This document shows, in pieces, positions 1 to 7,071 of a stretch of 23,182 nucleotides of DNA (the first letter of the stretch is position 1; the number at the start of each line of letters is the position of its first letter). The stretch covers positions 1-23,182 of the forward strand of contig JAITEY010000076.1 in the NCBI GenBank assembly GCA_031281815.1, written 5' to 3'. The notes under the pieces are model-generated. The model ran no database searches and was not told the DNA's origin. It worked only from the letters and a program-made list of their open reading frames with translations. Both the position numbers and the translations under genes were made by a program. This stretch comes from Desulfovibrio sp. Lineage in GTDB: Bacteria > Desulfobacterota > Desulfovibrionia > Desulfovibrionales > Desulfovibrionaceae.

Positions 1-163
1 CACAAGCGCCGTGTCCGACCGCATCGCCGCGGAAATGAAAAAGCTGGGTTTCAAATTCATGGGCAGCACCATAGTCTACGCCCATATGCAGGCAACGGGC
101 ATGGTCAACGACCATCTGATCTCGTGCTTTCGTTATACGCAGGTGAACGCCCTCGGCGCATGA
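1..163 (+). CDS. tag: DNA-3-methyladenine glycosylase I, C-terminal end (partial)
   Basis: The reading frame starting at base 2 runs 53 codons to a TGA at 161-163; the 5' part lies outside the window. The visible residues include KKLGFKFMGSTIVYAHMQA followed by GMVNDHLISCFRY, which is the typical end of Tag-family glycosylases. Tag removes 3-methyladenine from alkylated DNA in the cytoplasm, opening base-excision repair. The HLISCFRY region matches the family C-terminus, so the protein appears to end normally. No gene follows on this strand for over 1.3 kb, so it is probably the last gene of its transcript. Identification is from recognised family motifs in a short fragment. Confidence 0.85.
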   Translation, partial: TSAVSDRIAAEMKKLGFKFMGSTIVYAHMQATGMVNDHLISCFRYTQVNALGA

Positions 164-203
164 CCGTTCCGCCGATGCTCCGAAGGTGCCCCGGCGTCGG
201 CGC

Positions 204-277
204 GATTCCGGCGTATCATTGCGCTGCCCGTCTACAGATGGATTCCGACGTATCGTTGCGCTGCCCGTCCACAGACA
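204..277. repeat. Imperfect tandem repeat, 37-bp period
   Basis: Bases 204-239 and 241-276 are near copies, matching at 32 of 36 positions; all four differences are transitions. Each unit begins GATTCCG and contains GTATC followed by TTGCGCTGCCCGT. The repeat sits between the convergent ends of tag and the minus-strand gene at 396-785. I see no convincing gene in 164-395. Confidence 0.8.
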
Positions 278-395
278 GCGGGCATTCCCAAGACGCTCCC
301 GCGTTCGGTGAGCGGACGCTCCAGCACCGCACCGTCCGCCCGCCGGCTGTCGGACTGTCCTCCGGCGTGCGCTCGCCCTGACGCCCGCCGCGCCT

Positions 396-785
396 TCAGC
401 CGGCAATCATGCGCAGGGTTTCCTCAAATTCCGGCTTCAATTCCTCGGCCCGATCCGGGTCTATGCCGCACAGTCCGAAAACCGAGGCGAACAACAGGTC
501 CGGCGTCAGGGCAATCGTGTGCGCGCCGTTGCTGATGCGATACATGTCGCCGTCTCTGGACACAACGTAAAACCTGCGCGATTTTTCCACCCCCGAGGTG
601 TTGACGATGGAATATACCTGCTCATCCTTGTCCGTTATGAAAAGGCGCAAACGGGTCAACGTGCCCGTATCTTCGGCGTAAAAGGAGCTTTCCGAATACA
701 GTTTTCCGGAAAATTGCAGTTCGGCGCCGTTGTCGTTGTACAGAACGACTTTCTCCATGTGCGTCCCTATAGCTGCCTTGTTCAT
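396..785 (-). CDS. Conserved-looking hypothetical protein, 129 aa
   Basis: I do not recognise this protein. It is small, soluble-looking and acidic, with no signal peptide or membrane segment. The N-terminal half looks beta-rich (VVLYNDNGAELQFSGKLY, then TRLRLFITDKDEQVYSIV), and it ends in a helical segment (EELKPEFEETLRMIAG). The first ATG (785) has GGGAG about 10 bases upstream; an alternative ATG at 758 has AGGGA at about 6 bases and would give 120 aa. It follows the helix-turn-helix gene on the same strand by 80 bp, so the two may be co-transcribed. The ordinary composition and protein-like pattern support a real gene, but the function is unknown. Confidence 0.65.
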   Translation of the reverse strand: MNKAAIGTHMEKVVLYNDNGAELQFSGKLYSESSFYAEDTGTLTRLRLFITDKDEQVYSIVNTSGVEKSRRFYVVSRDGDMYRISNGAHTIALTPDLLFASVFGLCGIDPDRAEELKPEFEETLRMIAG

Positions 786-800
786 GCCTGCTTACTCCCG

Positions 801-819
801 CCGGGGTGCAACACCCCGG
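801..819 (-). promoter_or_regulatory. Perfect inverted repeat between two minus-strand genes
   Basis: An 8-bp arm (CCGGGGTG, 801-808) and its exact complement (812-819) surround a 3-base loop. It lies in the 80-bp gap between the helix-turn-helix gene and the 129-aa gene, about 15 bases before the latter's ribosome binding site. No T-run follows on the minus strand, so it is not a classical terminator. It could be an mRNA processing or stability hairpin, or an operator. Confidence 0.5.
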
Positions 820-865
820 AATTGACAGTTCGAGCCGTCCGCTCTCTTTTTCCCCGTCCGGCGGT

Positions 866-1243
866 TCATGTTCCGCCTGTACCCGGCAACAGGGGAAACT
901 GAAACTGCCGCTTTTTTTCAGCGGCCTTGACGACTTCCCGCTCCCGGCGAACCTCAACTTCCCGCGCTTCCTCGTCCGCCGGCTCATCGGCGGCAAACAA
1001 CTCTCCGCCGCCGCGCGCGCTCCAAAAAGCGGCCAATTCTCTTCTGGAAATACGAAAATCACGCACCCCGAGCTTCGCGGCTTTCAACTCTCCGTCCCGT
1101 ATGGCGCGACGTATGGTTTCCCGGTGACAGCTCAAGAGTTCGGCAGCCTCGGCCAAGGTAAACGTAGTCTTTATCGGAGGCGTGCTCATGCGTGAAACAC
1201 CATTGTATTCCGATTGTTCTCCCTTTTTCAGGCTCATACTCAC
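866..1243 (-). CDS. Excisionase/MerR-type helix-turn-helix DNA-binding protein
   Basis: The protein has 125 codons from a GTG start at 1243, chosen because AAGGA lies 9 bases upstream. A later ATG at 1189 would remove 18 residues but lacks a good binding site. Residues about 26-73 form the winged-helix pattern of the excisionase family: FTLAEAAELLSCHRETIRRA, then IRDGELKAAKLG and DFRISRRELAAFW. The C-terminal 50 residues are charged (EEAREVEVRREREVV) and probably helical. Such proteins bind DNA as small transcription factors, or assist recombinases in mobile elements. No integrase or att-like site is visible nearby, so a stand-alone regulator is more likely here. It may control itself and the downstream 129-aa gene. 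Confidence 0.75.
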   Translation of the reverse strand: MSMSLKKGEQSEYNGVSRMSTPPIKTTFTLAEAAELLSCHRETIRRAIRDGELKAAKLGVRDFRISRRELAAFWSARGGGELFAADEPADEEAREVEVRREREVVKAAEKKRQFQFPLLPGTGGT

Positions 1244-1320
1244 ACCAGACGGTCCTTGTCAACTATATCCACCGCACTATCTTGAAAAAACGTCGATATT
1301 TTTTTTCATACGGTTCAGGT

Positions 1321-1437
1321 CGTCAATATCTGCCGACAGCCGTGCAAGGCTGTTTTCTCCGGCAAAACATTATTGCTGCCTTGAGACATCTTCAATGCCT
1401 GTCGGCTGCCGTATAAAGTCGTCTTCTCAGGCTGAAC
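1321..1437. repeat. Imperfect direct repeat, 69-bp period
   Basis: Bases 1324-1368 and 1393-1437 match at 31 of 45 positions with no gaps. The offset is exactly 69 bp (23 codons). Read on the minus strand in the one open frame, the copies encode related peptides, PEKTTLYGSRQ and PEKTALHGCRQ. About half of the differences fall on third codon positions, and five codons differ only synonymously. The frame ends in a stop at 1315-1317, but no independent start with a ribosome binding site is clear. It may be a decayed small coding repeat or a dispersed element. Confidence 0.5.
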
Positions 1438-1445
1438 ACCGCCGA

Positions 1446-1459
1446 TGCGTTGCAACGCA
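1446..1459. promoter_or_regulatory. 14-bp perfect palindrome upstream of the sensor pair
   Basis: TGCGTTGCAACGCA reads identically on both strands. It lies about 60 bases before the probable start of the gene at 1519, in the leader between the 69-bp repeat and the coding region. A symmetric site of this length is a reasonable candidate operator for a dimeric repressor or activator; the regulator is unknown. Confidence 0.4.
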
Positions 1460-1518
1460 CAATGCCGGCCGGGCGAAAGCGCTTTACATATTCGGCTGCG
1501 GCGCTTACGTTGGAGGTG

Positions 1519-2790
1519 ATGAAGAAAAACTTTTTCAGTTGTCCGGCGTACCTGTTTCTGCCGCTTGCCCTTGCCGCGCTGCCCTGCGCGGCAGTGTTTC
1601 TGTATTTCGGCCCCGGCGCGGCTGCCGGGGTTTCTGTGGGTGCATTGAACGCGGCGATGCTGTTGCTTACAGTTGCTTCGGCCGGCCTTGCGGCGGGTTT
1701 TGCGGCGGTCCGCTGCGTGCGTCCGGCGTTGCGCCGCGCCCTTGCGGCGGCAGAAGCCCATGCCCGAGGCGACTTCACGGCCGAGGCGCGGCCGGACGGT
1801 CTTGTGCGCGAGGGCGCGGAACTGGTCGCGGCGATCAATGCCGTGGGCGAAACCGCGCGGAAACAGGCGGCGGAACAGGCGGGCGCGCGACGGGTGGACG
1901 TCGCGGCGGGCAAGGCCCTGGACAGTCTGCTGGCCGGGCTGAGCCACGATGTCCGGCATCCGCTGAACAGGGTTGTCGGCGCGTCGTATCTGGCCTTGCG
2001 CTGCCGGCTTGACCCCGGCCTGCGCGGCTGCTTTGAGAATATCTACGCGGCGGCCGTCCGCCTGCAGAAAATCACCGGGGCCGTCCTGGAATTGTCCAGA
2101 CTCAACGCCGGCAAGCTCTGCGCGCCCAGAAAGCCTGTTTCCCAAGCCGAAATCACAGCGGAAATCAGACGACACCTGAGTGGGCCGGACGCCCCCGCCC
2201 GCGCGCGCGAAGACGCTTCCGGACCTTGCCCTGAACAGCCGGGAGCCGGCGACGGCTGCGACTCCCCGGCTGAGGTTGAGGACGTTCCGCTGCGACGCGC
2301 TTTGGTCGTCGGTTGGGACGGCCGGCGTACGCCGGCCGCGTCTCCGGGTATGTCCAACGGCGTGTCCGAGGTGAATTCGGAGCACCCTGCGGAGGACGGT
2401 GCGGGGCATGGTCTGTCGGAACTGTTTCCGGCAACCGCGGCCCTTCTGGAAGAAGCCGGGTTTTCCGCGGCCGGCGTCGAGGATGTCGGGGCGGCGGGCG
2501 TGGTGCTGGAGCAGGCCTCTGCCGTGGGCGAGCCTTTCGACCTGCTGCTTCTGGACCGGCATGTGCCGGATGCCGCGGACATGGAGACGCTCCGGGACAT
2601 CGGCAACAATCCGTCTGTACGGCCCAGGCCGCTCATCCTCATGCTTTCGGCATACGGCGGCAGCAACATACGCAGGCAGGCCGAGGAGGCGGGAGCGGAC
2701 GCTTTCCTGCACAAGCCGATACGGGCGTCCGTGTTGCGCGCGGCTGTGCAGACCCTGACGGCGGCGACGGGGACGGCGGCAGCGGAATGA
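1519..2790 (+). CDS. Hybrid sensor-like protein: 2 TM, HisKA-like and receiver-like regions, no ATPase domain
   Basis: From the ATG at 1519 this is 423 aa. Two membrane segments (about residues 10-32 and 38-65) are followed by a HAMP-like charged linker. A dimerisation/phosphotransfer helix carries the H-box SHDVRHPLN, with His143. About 90 residues of low-complexity linker follow where a kinase would carry its HATPase domain; no N, G1 or G2 box is present. The C-terminus resembles a receiver: LLLLDRHVPD with Asp346, and FLHKPI with Lys399. Its first strand reads ALVVGWD instead of the usual acidic pair, followed by an insertion of about 40 residues. It cannot autophosphorylate alone. GGAGG is only 2 bases before the ATG, so TTG 1450 or ATG 1462 remain possible starts. 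The stop overlaps the next start as ATGA. Confidence 0.75.
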   Translation: MKKNFFSCPAYLFLPLALAALPCAAVFLYFGPGAAAGVSVGALNAAMLLLTVASAGLAAGFAAVRCVRPALRRALAAAEAHARGDFTAEARPDGLVREGAELVAAINAVGETARKQAAEQAGARRVDVAAGKALDSLLAGLSHDVRHPLNRVVGASYLALRCRLDPGLRGCFENIYAAAVRLQKITGAVLELSRLNAGKLCAPRKPVSQAEITAEIRRHLSGPDAPARAREDASGPCPEQPGAGDGCDSPAEVEDVPLRRALVVGWDGRRTPAASPGMSNGVSEVNSEHPAEDGAGHGLSELFPATAALLEEAGFSAAGVEDVGAAGVVLEQASAVGEPFDLLLLDRHVPDAADMETLRDIGNNPSVRPRPLILMLSAYGGSNIRRQAEEAGADAFLHKPIRASVLRAAVQTLTAATGTAAAE

Positions 2791-4184
2791 AGCTTTCCAT
2801 GCGTCCTTTGCTCTGTTGTCTGGCGTTTATCGTCATGCTGCCTTCCGCAGGCCTGACCGCCTACGGCATATTCAGCGACCGGGAAACGGCGGCGGCCGCG
2901 GCGCGGGAAAACTTTGACGACATCCTGCGCCGGGCGGCGATCCGTTGCGGCCGTCAGGCGGAAGATGCGCGCGCGCTGCTCTTGTCCCTGGCGGAGAACG
3001 AAAAGGTGCGCGGCGGTTCCAGGGCGGAAATGACGGACCTTTTCACGGATATTGTGCTGAACGGACCGCGTTATGAAAATATTTATCTGGTCGGCGGGGA
3101 CGGGACGGTCCGGGTATCGGCCCTGCCGTTTGCGCGGGGGAGCGCGGCCCTGAAGGAGTCCTGCGCGGACGCGGCGCGGGCGGGAACCTTTACTATAAGC
3201 GCGGCCCCGGCCGATGCCCGTTCCGACCGCGCGGCGTTCCGCTGCGCCGTTCCGTTGCGCAAGGATGCAAACGCAACCGCAGCCGTATGTCTGACGGCGG
3301 ATGTCTACATCGACGGAGAGGAGCAGGAGCTTCCGTCAAGCGCAGACGGGGCCGTGCTTGTGCTGCGCGATGTTTCCGGGCGCGTGACCGCGCTGTATCC
3401 TTCGGACCGCGGGATGCCGGGGAACGCCGAGGTCTTTGCGGGGGGCGACGCCGGGCGTGACCGCGTTGTGTTTACATATGAGATTCCCGGCGGAGCGGCG
3501 CAGGATGCTTTTCCCGAATTGCTGCTGAGCGTGCCCGCCGGCGCCGTATACGGCGAAGTCGACGACATCGTGCGTGAGCGCGTGCCGGTTCTGGCGGCAG
3601 CCGTACTCGGCGGCCTTTTTGTCGCCTACGTCGTCGCGGGGGCCCGCGCCGCCGCGCCTTTGGCCGAAACGACCGCAGTCGCCCGCGCCTTGGCCGGGGG
3701 CCTTGCGCTGCCTGCCGACGAAGGGGACGCGTCCCGTTTCCGCGCGGCGGATACGGGCAAAGCGCGTCCCGTACTGCCCGCGGACGCGCGGTCGGGCGTT
3801 CGCCCGCGACGACCCGGAAAAAGCGGCGGGGATGACGGCGAAGGAAGCGGCTCGGCGCCGGCGTTCCCCGAAGCGGCGGCGCTGCGTGTCGCCCTGGACA
3901 AAACCGCGGCGCGGCTGCACGACTTGAAGACTACGGCGGCGGAAGCCGGGGCGGCCGGGGAAGAAGCGGGCAAAACTTGGAACGATGTGCTTTTCTGCCT
4001 CGGGCGCGATATGCGCGAGCCTGTGAACACTATCCGGGACATGGCGCATGTGGCTGAGAAAGCGGCTCGAGATCCGCAGGTGCGGAGATTTCTTGACGGA
4101 ATTGTCTCCGCATGCGGGGAACTCGGCACGTTGAGCGACGAGTTGGCTGCCCGGCACGAAGCGGAGAGGGACACGCGGATGTGA
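2787..4184 (+). CDS. Membrane sensor with CACHE-like periplasmic domain and degenerate H-box
   Basis: The 465-aa protein starts at the ATG within the ATGA overlap with the upstream gene, so translation is probably coupled. An N-terminal membrane anchor (LLCCLAFIVMLPSAGLTAYG) is followed by about 235 residues outside the cytoplasm. That part contains ENIYLVGGDGTVRVS, typical of PDC/CACHE ligand-binding domains. A second membrane helix lies near residues 264-286 (PVLAAAVLGGLFVAYVV), then a Gly/Ala-rich linker. The last 70 residues look like a histidine-kinase dimerisation domain, but the H-box reads LGRDMREPV, so Arg407 replaces the phospho-accepting His. No ATPase domain follows. It is probably a ligand-sensing pseudokinase partner of the preceding protein; this is inference. 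The ligand is unknown, and such domains often bind amino or carboxylic acids. Confidence 0.75.
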   Translation: MKLSMRPLLCCLAFIVMLPSAGLTAYGIFSDRETAAAAARENFDDILRRAAIRCGRQAEDARALLLSLAENEKVRGGSRAEMTDLFTDIVLNGPRYENIYLVGGDGTVRVSALPFARGSAALKESCADAARAGTFTISAAPADARSDRAAFRCAVPLRKDANATAAVCLTADVYIDGEEQELPSSADGAVLVLRDVSGRVTALYPSDRGMPGNAEVFAGGDAGRDRVVFTYEIPGGAAQDAFPELLLSVPAGAVYGEVDDIVRERVPVLAAAVLGGLFVAYVVAGARAAAPLAETTAVARALAGGLALPADEGDASRFRAADTGKARPVLPADARSGVRPRRPGKSGGDDGEGSGSAPAFPEAAALRVALDKTAARLHDLKTTAAEAGAAGEEAGKTWNDVLFCLGRDMREPVNTIRDMAHVAEKAARDPQVRRFLDGIVSACGELGTLSDELAARHEAERDTRM

Positions 4185-4249
4185 GCGGTATGACGAAGCC
4201 CGACGCCGCACGGCGGGCGCGGCGTGTATGCGGTCCGCGCGCCGACCGT

Positions 4250-4273
4250 AAGGCCGGGTGCCGCCCGGGCCTT
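4250..4273. terminator. GC hairpin between convergent genes, possible terminator
   Basis: AAGGCCGGG can pair with CCCGGGCCTT with one bulged base across a 5-base loop. It lies in the 117-bp gap between the ends of the sensor gene (plus) and the potassium channel gene (minus). There is no T-run on either side, so intrinsic termination is doubtful. Confidence 0.3.
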
Positions 4274-4301
4274 GCCGTCGCCGCCCGGACTTTGCGGCGC
4301 T

Positions 4302-5993
4302 TCAGACCTTGAATGTTCTGATGAAGCTTTTTTCGGCGTCCACGCTGCCGATGATAATCAGTTCGTCGCCGGCCGCCAGGGGGCGGTCCGGGTCGGGGGG
4401 CACGGACAGGGCTTCCCCGTTTTTGACCGCCGCCACGTTACAGTTCGTCCTCTGCCGGATACCGCCGGATTTGAGGGTCTGGCCCACAAGGGAAAGCGGC
4501 GTGAGGATGCGGAAAATATTCAATCCTTCGGTGAGCGTGAAGACGCGTCCGGGGATCAGCAGGTTGATGACCGTGTCCGCGGCCAGACCGGCCTGACTCA
4601 TAACCAGATCGGCGCCTGCGCTGTACAGGGAAGGGAGGTTGTTTTCCAGCGTGGCCCGGCAGATGATTTGTATGTCCGGGCGCAGTTTGCGGCAGTAGAT
4701 GGTCAGATAGATGTTCAGGTCGTCGTTGTGGGTGGTCACGATGATGGTCCGGGTTTCGTGCAGGCCGGCTTTAAGCAGCACGGCGATGTCGGCGGCATCG
4801 CCGATGACGACGCGCTCGTCTTGCCCGAGTTTTTTTTGCTGTTCGACGATGCGCCAGGCGATGCCGCGGCTTTCCAGAGCGGCGGCGACGGCCGCGCCGA
4901 CCCGGCCTCCACCCAGAATCAGGACGGGAGCCGGATTTTCCACGGCATGTTCCGGAAAAACGTGACGGTCGAAGTTCTCCAGACTCTCCGCCGTACCCGC
5001 CAGGAGGAGGATGGAATTGTTGTCCAGTTCGGTATCCGGCCCGGCAGGCAGGTAGCGGTTGCCCTGCCAGATGCCTACGGCGTTGAGGCCGAAGCGGGAG
5101 CGCAGGTCGGTGTCCCTGATCCGCAGACCCGCGAGTTTTCCGCCTCCGGCCGTACTTTCCGCAATACAGAGGCCCTCAAAGCGCCCGATGATGTTGGATG
5201 TCGAGTTTCCGCCGAACACGCGTCCGGCAAGGCCCTTGCCGAGCATGCCGGCGAAATTCAGCACATGGTCGCAGCCGGCGAGGAGCAGGATGTCCGCGGA
5301 GGCTTCCCGGTTCACGCTTGCCGCCAGCGGGGCAAGGGGGGCATATTCGCGCACCGTGTAGGCGATGTTCGTGTTTTTCATATCGTCGTGCAGGGCCAGC
5401 ACAAGGGCGGCTTTTTCCGCCCGCACCGCCGCATAGCCGGAGACGGAATCCGTATCCCCCAGCACGACTTTCCAGCCCCGGTCGAACAACGACACGGCCT
5501 TGGCGTTGTCGGCTTCGAGCAGCACATAGGGTATATCGTAGCGCAGGCAACGCGAGGCGATGCTCAGGGCCGCGCCGTCCGAGCCGACGATGACCACGTG
5601 CCCGGCGCTGTCTTCCGGCAGCATGCGCGGGGTCAGCGCCTTGTTTTGCGCCTCCAGCCAGGGGGCATAGACAAAGCGTATGAAGGTAAAGGGCAGCAGG
5701 AGCATGAACAGCAGTACGCCGGAAAGCAACACGGTCACGCTGAACAGCATGCCCAGGTCGCTGTGGAAGGTGATGTCGCCGAACCCCAGGGTGGACATGA
5801 CGGTCAGCGTCCAGTACAGCCCCGTGAACAGCGAATATTCGCGGCCTTCGTACTGCATGATGCAGTGAAAAAGAGCGCTGTAGAGCAGGACCAGGGCGCA
5901 GAGGAACAACAGAAAGCGCAGCATGAAAAGGATGTTGCGCCGGTTGCCTGCCGGGGCCAGAAAATAGTTCAACTGCGAGGATATGAATTTCAT
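4302..5993 (-). CDS. Potassium channel with two fused RCK (TrkA-type) domains
   Basis: The 563-aa protein starts at an ATG with AAGGGA 7 bases upstream. Residues 21-48 and 80-110 are membrane helices flanking a pore loop whose selectivity filter reads TLGFGD (68-73), a K+-channel signature. Two cytoplasmic RCK units follow, each a Rossmann TrkA_N plus TrkA_C: the first from about 131 (HVVIVGSDGAA, a weakened glycine motif), the second from about 355 (VLILGGGRVGAA, an intact nucleotide-binding motif). The C-terminal domain ends with GDELIIIGS. This layout, one pore module with tandem RCKs in a single chain, is that of GsuK/MthK-type channels: a tetramer gated by nucleotides or cations. It lies 59 bp after the membrane-anchored unknown gene, probably in one operon. 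Gating ligands cannot be read from the sequence. Confidence 0.9.
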   Translation of the reverse strand: MKFISSQLNYFLAPAGNRRNILFMLRFLLFLCALVLLYSALFHCIMQYEGREYSLFTGLYWTLTVMSTLGFGDITFHSDLGMLFSVTVLLSGVLLFMLLLPFTFIRFVYAPWLEAQNKALTPRMLPEDSAGHVVIVGSDGAALSIASRCLRYDIPYVLLEADNAKAVSLFDRGWKVVLGDTDSVSGYAAVRAEKAALVLALHDDMKNTNIAYTVREYAPLAPLAASVNREASADILLLAGCDHVLNFAGMLGKGLAGRVFGGNSTSNIIGRFEGLCIAESTAGGGKLAGLRIRDTDLRSRFGLNAVGIWQGNRYLPAGPDTELDNNSILLLAGTAESLENFDRHVFPEHAVENPAPVLILGGGRVGAAVAAALESRGIAWRIVEQQKKLGQDERVVIGDAADIAVLLKAGLHETRTIIVTTHNDDLNIYLTIYCRKLRPDIQIICRATLENNLPSLYSAGADLVMSQAGLAADTVINLLIPGRVFTLTEGLNIFRILTPLSLVGQTLKSGGIRQRTNCNVAAVKNGEALSVPPDPDRPLAAGDELIIIGSVDAEKSFIRTFKV

Positions 5994-6052
5994 CGGAAAT
6001 TCCCTTGAGGGAGCGGAGAAAAGCGGCGCGGCGCATCGCGGGCTTCGGCGTG

Positions 6053-6826
6053 TCAGCTCCGCATGGCCGCGCGCAGTCTGAGAACGATATAGGCGAAAAA
6101 GACAAGCGCGCCGGCCAGCATCAGGTAATCCGCAAGCGACGCCTGATACGGCGGATTGACGCGCTGCAGGGCCTTTTCCGGCAGAACGAGCATGGTACGG
6201 ACGCTTGCGGCGACGGCTTCATCGTACGCTGCGTCGGGCAGGCCGTTATATACGGTCATGAGGACCAGCGCCCCGTTGACGGTCAGCATCACTTTCAGGT
6301 GCCGGTTGCGGGTTGTGCCGGCCTCGTCGGCAAAGTCCGTCACCGAGCGCAGGTTGAGCGAAAAAAAATCGTCGCCCAGGTGACTGTTGACCAAGATGCT
6401 TTGCGGGAACATCCGCAGGTACGACTCCTGCAGGGCGTTGGCCAGAGCCGCTGTCACAGATTGGGAATCCTTGGCGATTTCCTGCACGGCATTGTTGTCG
6501 AGGCTGAGTTCGGCGTATGCAAGGGCGAACACAACCAAGGCCGGAGAGGCCGTCGCATCGTCCGGCAGCACGGCTCCGCGTATGCGCGATGCGCCGGGAA
6601 TACCGCCGCCTTCCGACGTAAAGACGACACACACGCGGCGGACGAGGGCGTCAAGGATGCCCGGATCTTGGACTTCCCGCCAGCCGGGGGGCAAGGGCAG
6701 CACATAGCCGGCGACGTCATCGCGCAGGACGAGGGCAGGCGCGCCTTCGCCGGCGCGCGCCGTAAAGGGGAACAGCAGCAGCAGCAGCAGCAAGGCCGGA
6801 AAACAAACAACTGACGTTATCCGCAT
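6053..6826 (-). CDS. Secreted or periplasmic protein with signal peptide and C-terminal membrane anchor
   Basis: The open frame extends further upstream, but the ATG at 6826 is preceded by GGAGG at 7 bases and begins a signal peptide (MRITSVVCFPALL, a run of leucines, then FPFTARA). This gives 257 aa. The mature part contains VLPLPPGWREVQDPGILDAL and a mixed alpha/beta body. The C-terminus has one hydrophobic helix (DYLMLAGALVFFAYIVL) followed by basic residues, so the bulk should lie outside the cytoplasm with a short inner tail. I do not recognise the family. It precedes the potassium channel gene on the same strand with a 59-bp gap, so an accessory role is possible but unproven. The leucine run is encoded by six identical CTG codons. 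Confidence 0.75.
   Translation of the reverse strand: MRITSVVCFPALLLLLLLFPFTARAGEGAPALVLRDDVAGYVLPLPPGWREVQDPGILDALVRRVCVVFTSEGGGIPGASRIRGAVLPDDATASPALVVFALAYAELSLDNNAVQEIAKDSQSVTAALANALQESYLRMFPQSILVNSHLGDDFFSLNLRSVTDFADEAGTTRNRHLKVMLTVNGALVLMTVYNGLPDAAYDEAVAASVRTMLVLPEKALQRVNPPYQASLADYLMLAGALVFFAYIVLRLRAAMRS
6773..6790. repeat. Six tandem CAG/CTG triplets inside a signal peptide
   Basis: Six perfect CAG units on the plus strand encode consecutive leucines in the signal-peptide core of the minus-strand gene 6053-6826. Unit gain or loss would stay in frame and change only hydrophobic length. Confidence 0.85.
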
Positions 6827-6972
6827 GGGTGCGCCTCCGTAAACCGCATACCGCAATCCTCTCCTCCCGGCAACCGGCAACGCGGCGCGGCAGAGACGAC
6901 AACCACCGTGTAAGTTGCGCCGGGATTCACTGTCGCTCCGCAGGACAGGACGAATGGCGGCGGCGCGGCGGC

Positions 6973-6993
6973 GCGGCCGTTCTTGCCGGCCGC
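6973..6993 (+). promoter_or_regulatory. Strong hairpin in the hslU upstream region
   Basis: GCGGCCG (6973-6979) and CGGCCGC (6987-6993) form a perfect 7-bp stem with a 7-base loop, followed by CCTTTCC. It lies about 80 bases before the hslU start in the 245-bp gap between divergent genes. It may be an mRNA leader structure. I cannot identify a clear promoter hexamer pair in this gap. Confidence 0.4.
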
Positions 6994-7071
6994 CCTTTCC
7001 TGGTGTAACGTCAGGCGACCGCTCCTTGCGCGGACTCTTTTTCATCACCCGTTGCCGCCGGAAAAAATACG

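Noticed and set aside
124..535. Small plus-strand open frames after tag
   Set aside because: They overlap the tag stop, the tandem repeat and the minus-strand gene, have low-complexity composition and no ribosome binding site.
866..1243. Helix-turn-helix gene as part of a prophage or integrative element
   Set aside because: Excisionase-type folds occur in mobile elements, but no integrase, tRNA, att-like repeat or phage gene is visible in the window.
1315..2712. 465-codon open frame on the minus strand
   Set aside because: It is antisense to the sensor gene, is rich in Arg/Pro/Gly as GC-rich shadow frames are, and has no recognisable domain. Only its last part (1321-1437) has unusual repeat structure, which is reported separately.
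4224..6008. 594-codon open frame on the plus strand
   Set aside because: It lies opposite the clearly recognised potassium channel gene. Its composition (Gln/His/Gly/Asp-rich) is that of an antisense shadow.
6827..7048. N-terminal extension of the minus-strand exported protein
   Set aside because: The extension is Arg-rich, lacks a binding site and would bury the signal peptide; the ATG at 6826 follows GGAGG.
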